This document shows, in pieces, positions 61,967-64,000 of a stretch of DNA of 64,000 nucleotides. Positions within the stretch are counted from its first letter, which is position 1; each line of letters opens with the position of its first letter. A program made the position numbers and the translations under genes. This DNA comes from Geosiphon pyriformis (Eukaryota; Glomeromycota; Glomeromycetes; Archaeosporales; Geosiphonaceae), in contig JAAOMT010000226.1 in assembly GCA_016748015.1 (NCBI GenBank), forward strand, positions 354,604 through 418,603, written 5' to 3'. Under the pieces are notes generated by a model, which was not told the origin of the DNA, did no database searches, and saw only the letters and a list, made by a program, of their open reading frames with translations.

Positions 61967-63789
61967 TTTTTTATATTTAATTAGTAATTTTTTTATAATA
62001 AAGTTTTTTTTAAAAGACAAATTTAAATTAAATTTGATATTAATTTTATTTTTTTTAAGAATTTTAAAGTTTTTTAATAATAGATTAGTTATTAAGTTGG
62101 TTTTTTTTATTTTTATTATTAATATTATTATTATATTTTTACAAATAACCAAAAAATCAGTAATTTAAAAAAACAACAATAATTACTTGTATTTACTATT
62201 ATTATATTAAAATTTTTTGTAATTTTAAATAAGATCTTAGAAAAATTTTTTTTAGTAATAACTAATTTTTTTTTTAATATAAACAGTAATAATAATAACA
62301 TGTTTTTCAAGATAAATCAAGATTAAATATTGGCTGTATTACTAAATATAATGTTTTTTGATATATTATTATTGGTTTTAAAAGCAAAATAACTTATTAA
62401 ATTATCTGATTTTAAAGATTAGACTAATTAAATAAAAACTAAATCAATATTTTCTTCTTTGTTTTTTGATATTGTTTCTGATAATGTCTAAGTTATCAAA
62501 AATTTTTTAAATAGATAATCTTAATATCTAATACTATATTTAAGATCAAATTATTTTTGGTTAATTTTTTGTTTTATTTGTTGTCTGACTTTGTTAAGCT
62601 TAAATTAATTTTAAAAAACATTATTAAGTTGTTTTATATAAATTTTGTTTCTAAGTTTTTTTTAATTAAATTATTAATATTATTATTAATGATTTCTTTT
62701 TTTTAATTATATTTAAAATTGCAAAATATTTTGTAATAACTTTTGGTTTTTTTTTGTTATATTTTATAATATTTTTTTTAACATATTTTTTGATAATATT
62801 AAAAATGTTTTTAGTGTTTTTAATATTATTATTTTAATAAAATTAAAGTTTATTGGCTTATAGTAATATATTATTGTTAATTTTAAAGACTTTTTTTTTG
62901 CTTTTATTACTTTTAATAATTAATTTATATTGATTAAAAAAAATAGTTTTAGAATTTTTTTTTTACTTAATCAAAAGAAAATTATTATTTTAAAAAATAT
63001 TTTTAAAACCAAATTAATTAATTTTTTTTTCAATTGTACTGTTATTGAAATTAATAATTTGATTTTTTAAGTTAATAGCTATATTTGTTTCATTTTTTGC
63101 TTTTTTGATTCTTATTATTATTAATATTTTATTATTGTAATATTTAACTTTATAAATTTTTAAATATTGCTGTTGTTAAAATTACAAATATTATATTTAA
63201 TAAAAAACTTCTGAATATTATTATTACTATAAATTTTAAAGTTTAAATTATTTATCTGTTAATTATAAAGTATTATTATTATTATTTTTTAAGTTATTTA
63301 TTAAGTTTATTACTGATTTTAAGTTTTTTTCTTAATTCTTATTAATAAAAAACTTTATGCTAAGATTTTTGTTTTTTTTTGCTGTTTTTGTAACTATTTT
63401 TGTTATTAATTCTATAATCAAATTAAGATTAAATTTTTTGAAATTTTAGATCTTAAATTTAACTTTTTTAATTATAATTTTTTTAAATACTTTTTTTGTT
63501 TTGTATGTAGAACTTAAATATATAATTTGTGTTATTTAGAATAAAATATCTATTTTTAATAAAACTGTTAATTAACTTTTTGTAAAAATAACTTTGATTA
63601 AAACTAAATGCAATTTTAATATTAATTTTATAAAAGAAAATAATTAATTTGCTTAATAATAAACTTTATATTGAATTAATTATTCTTTAGAAATATCAAT
63701 TTGGTTCTGTTAAATCTAATACATATATAATTAAGTAGTTTTATTAAAAATAATAGTATATTAATTATTATTATTATTTTTTATTAATA
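61967..63789. other. Extremely AT-rich, T-rich plus strand
   Basis: No gene. Probably decayed repeats between two LINE copies. Confidence 0.45.
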
Positions 63790-64000
63790 TTTAATGAGTA
63801 AAATCTATACATTGCTTAATACAATATATCATATATAAGTAATTAAAATAAATATGAATTATGTATTTTCTATATATAACCAACTACTTAGACTAATTAA
63901 AACAATACTAAGCACTTATATAAACTGAAACCGAATCATCTATACCTGAAAAAAACAAACAAAATTTATGTAGACCAAAACTAATCTAAAAGCTTTAGTA
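63790..64000 (-). mobile_element. 3' end of a second, more decayed copy of the same LINE (truncated by window edge)
   Basis: 63795-64000 aligns with 55308-55510. The minus strand reads GLHKFCLFFSGIDDSVSVYI and stops at 63908-63910, against FCESCLFFLGINDFVSVHI in copy 1. Differences are mainly G/C in copy 1 to A/T here (CCAGCCACTTAAGCTGAT versus CCAACTACTTAGACTAAT). The rest of the element lies beyond the window. Confidence 0.85.

Noticed and set aside
1-64000. CRISPR arrays, bacterial operons, rRNA or tRNA genes
   Set aside because: No regularly spaced direct repeats with unique spacers, no Shine-Dalgarno-led gene strings and no recognisable structural RNA.

Overview
The window looks like a nuclear contig from a very AT-rich fungus. 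Short spliceosomal introns (66-173 bases), long homopolymer-rich coding tracts, abundant microsatellites and a decayed LINE of a type I associate with arbuscular mycorrhizal fungi all fit Glomeromycotina (Rhizophagus-like). That placement is inference, not a database result.

Layout. 1-6.8 kb: AT-rich sequence with two broken coding relics. 6.8-9.5 kb: mini- and microsatellites. 10.07-11.88 kb (-): a single-exon homeodomain regulator with an AT-hook-like segment. 12-21.4 kb: microsatellite-dense non-coding DNA with a 20-base assembly gap inside poly-A. 21.5-24.6 kb: two convergent four-exon class-3-lipase-like genes that share intron positions; both have Gly where the catalytic Ser should be. 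26.6-27.6 kb: a gene built of a nested 27-base/108-base repeat. 29.3-30.7 kb: a nine-exon REV7/MAD2L2 (HORMA) gene. 32.2-37.2 kb: a family of tiny genes. Two encode an identical 43-residue peptide ending in a CaaX box (CSIM) and lie in an inverted duplication; a third, diverged member has lost the terminal box. They resemble fungal lipopeptide pheromone precursors and are the most interesting content. The left arm carries an exact 19-base Tn5/Nextera mosaic end, so the assembly there is suspect.

39.5-64 kb is a transposon graveyard. A plus-strand LINE relic begins at 39.5 kb and is split by a complete 1241-base Tc1/mariner-like element (41405-42645) with CAGT...ACTG ends and TA target sites. 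43-55 kb is extremely AT-rich, with hAT and possible Gag relics and duplicated blocks. A near full-length minus-strand LINE occupies 55.3-62 kb (zinc-knuckle ORF1; endonuclease, reverse transcriptase and RNase H in ORF2). The 3' end of another copy enters at the right edge. Stops and lost catalytic residues in these copies are mostly explained by C-to-T or G-to-A changes, so deamination-type decay probably produced much of the AT richness.

No operon-like cooperation is expected. The host genes are the homeodomain regulator, two pseudo-lipases, the repeat protein, REV7 and the CaaX peptides. No tRNA, rRNA or CRISPR array was recognised.
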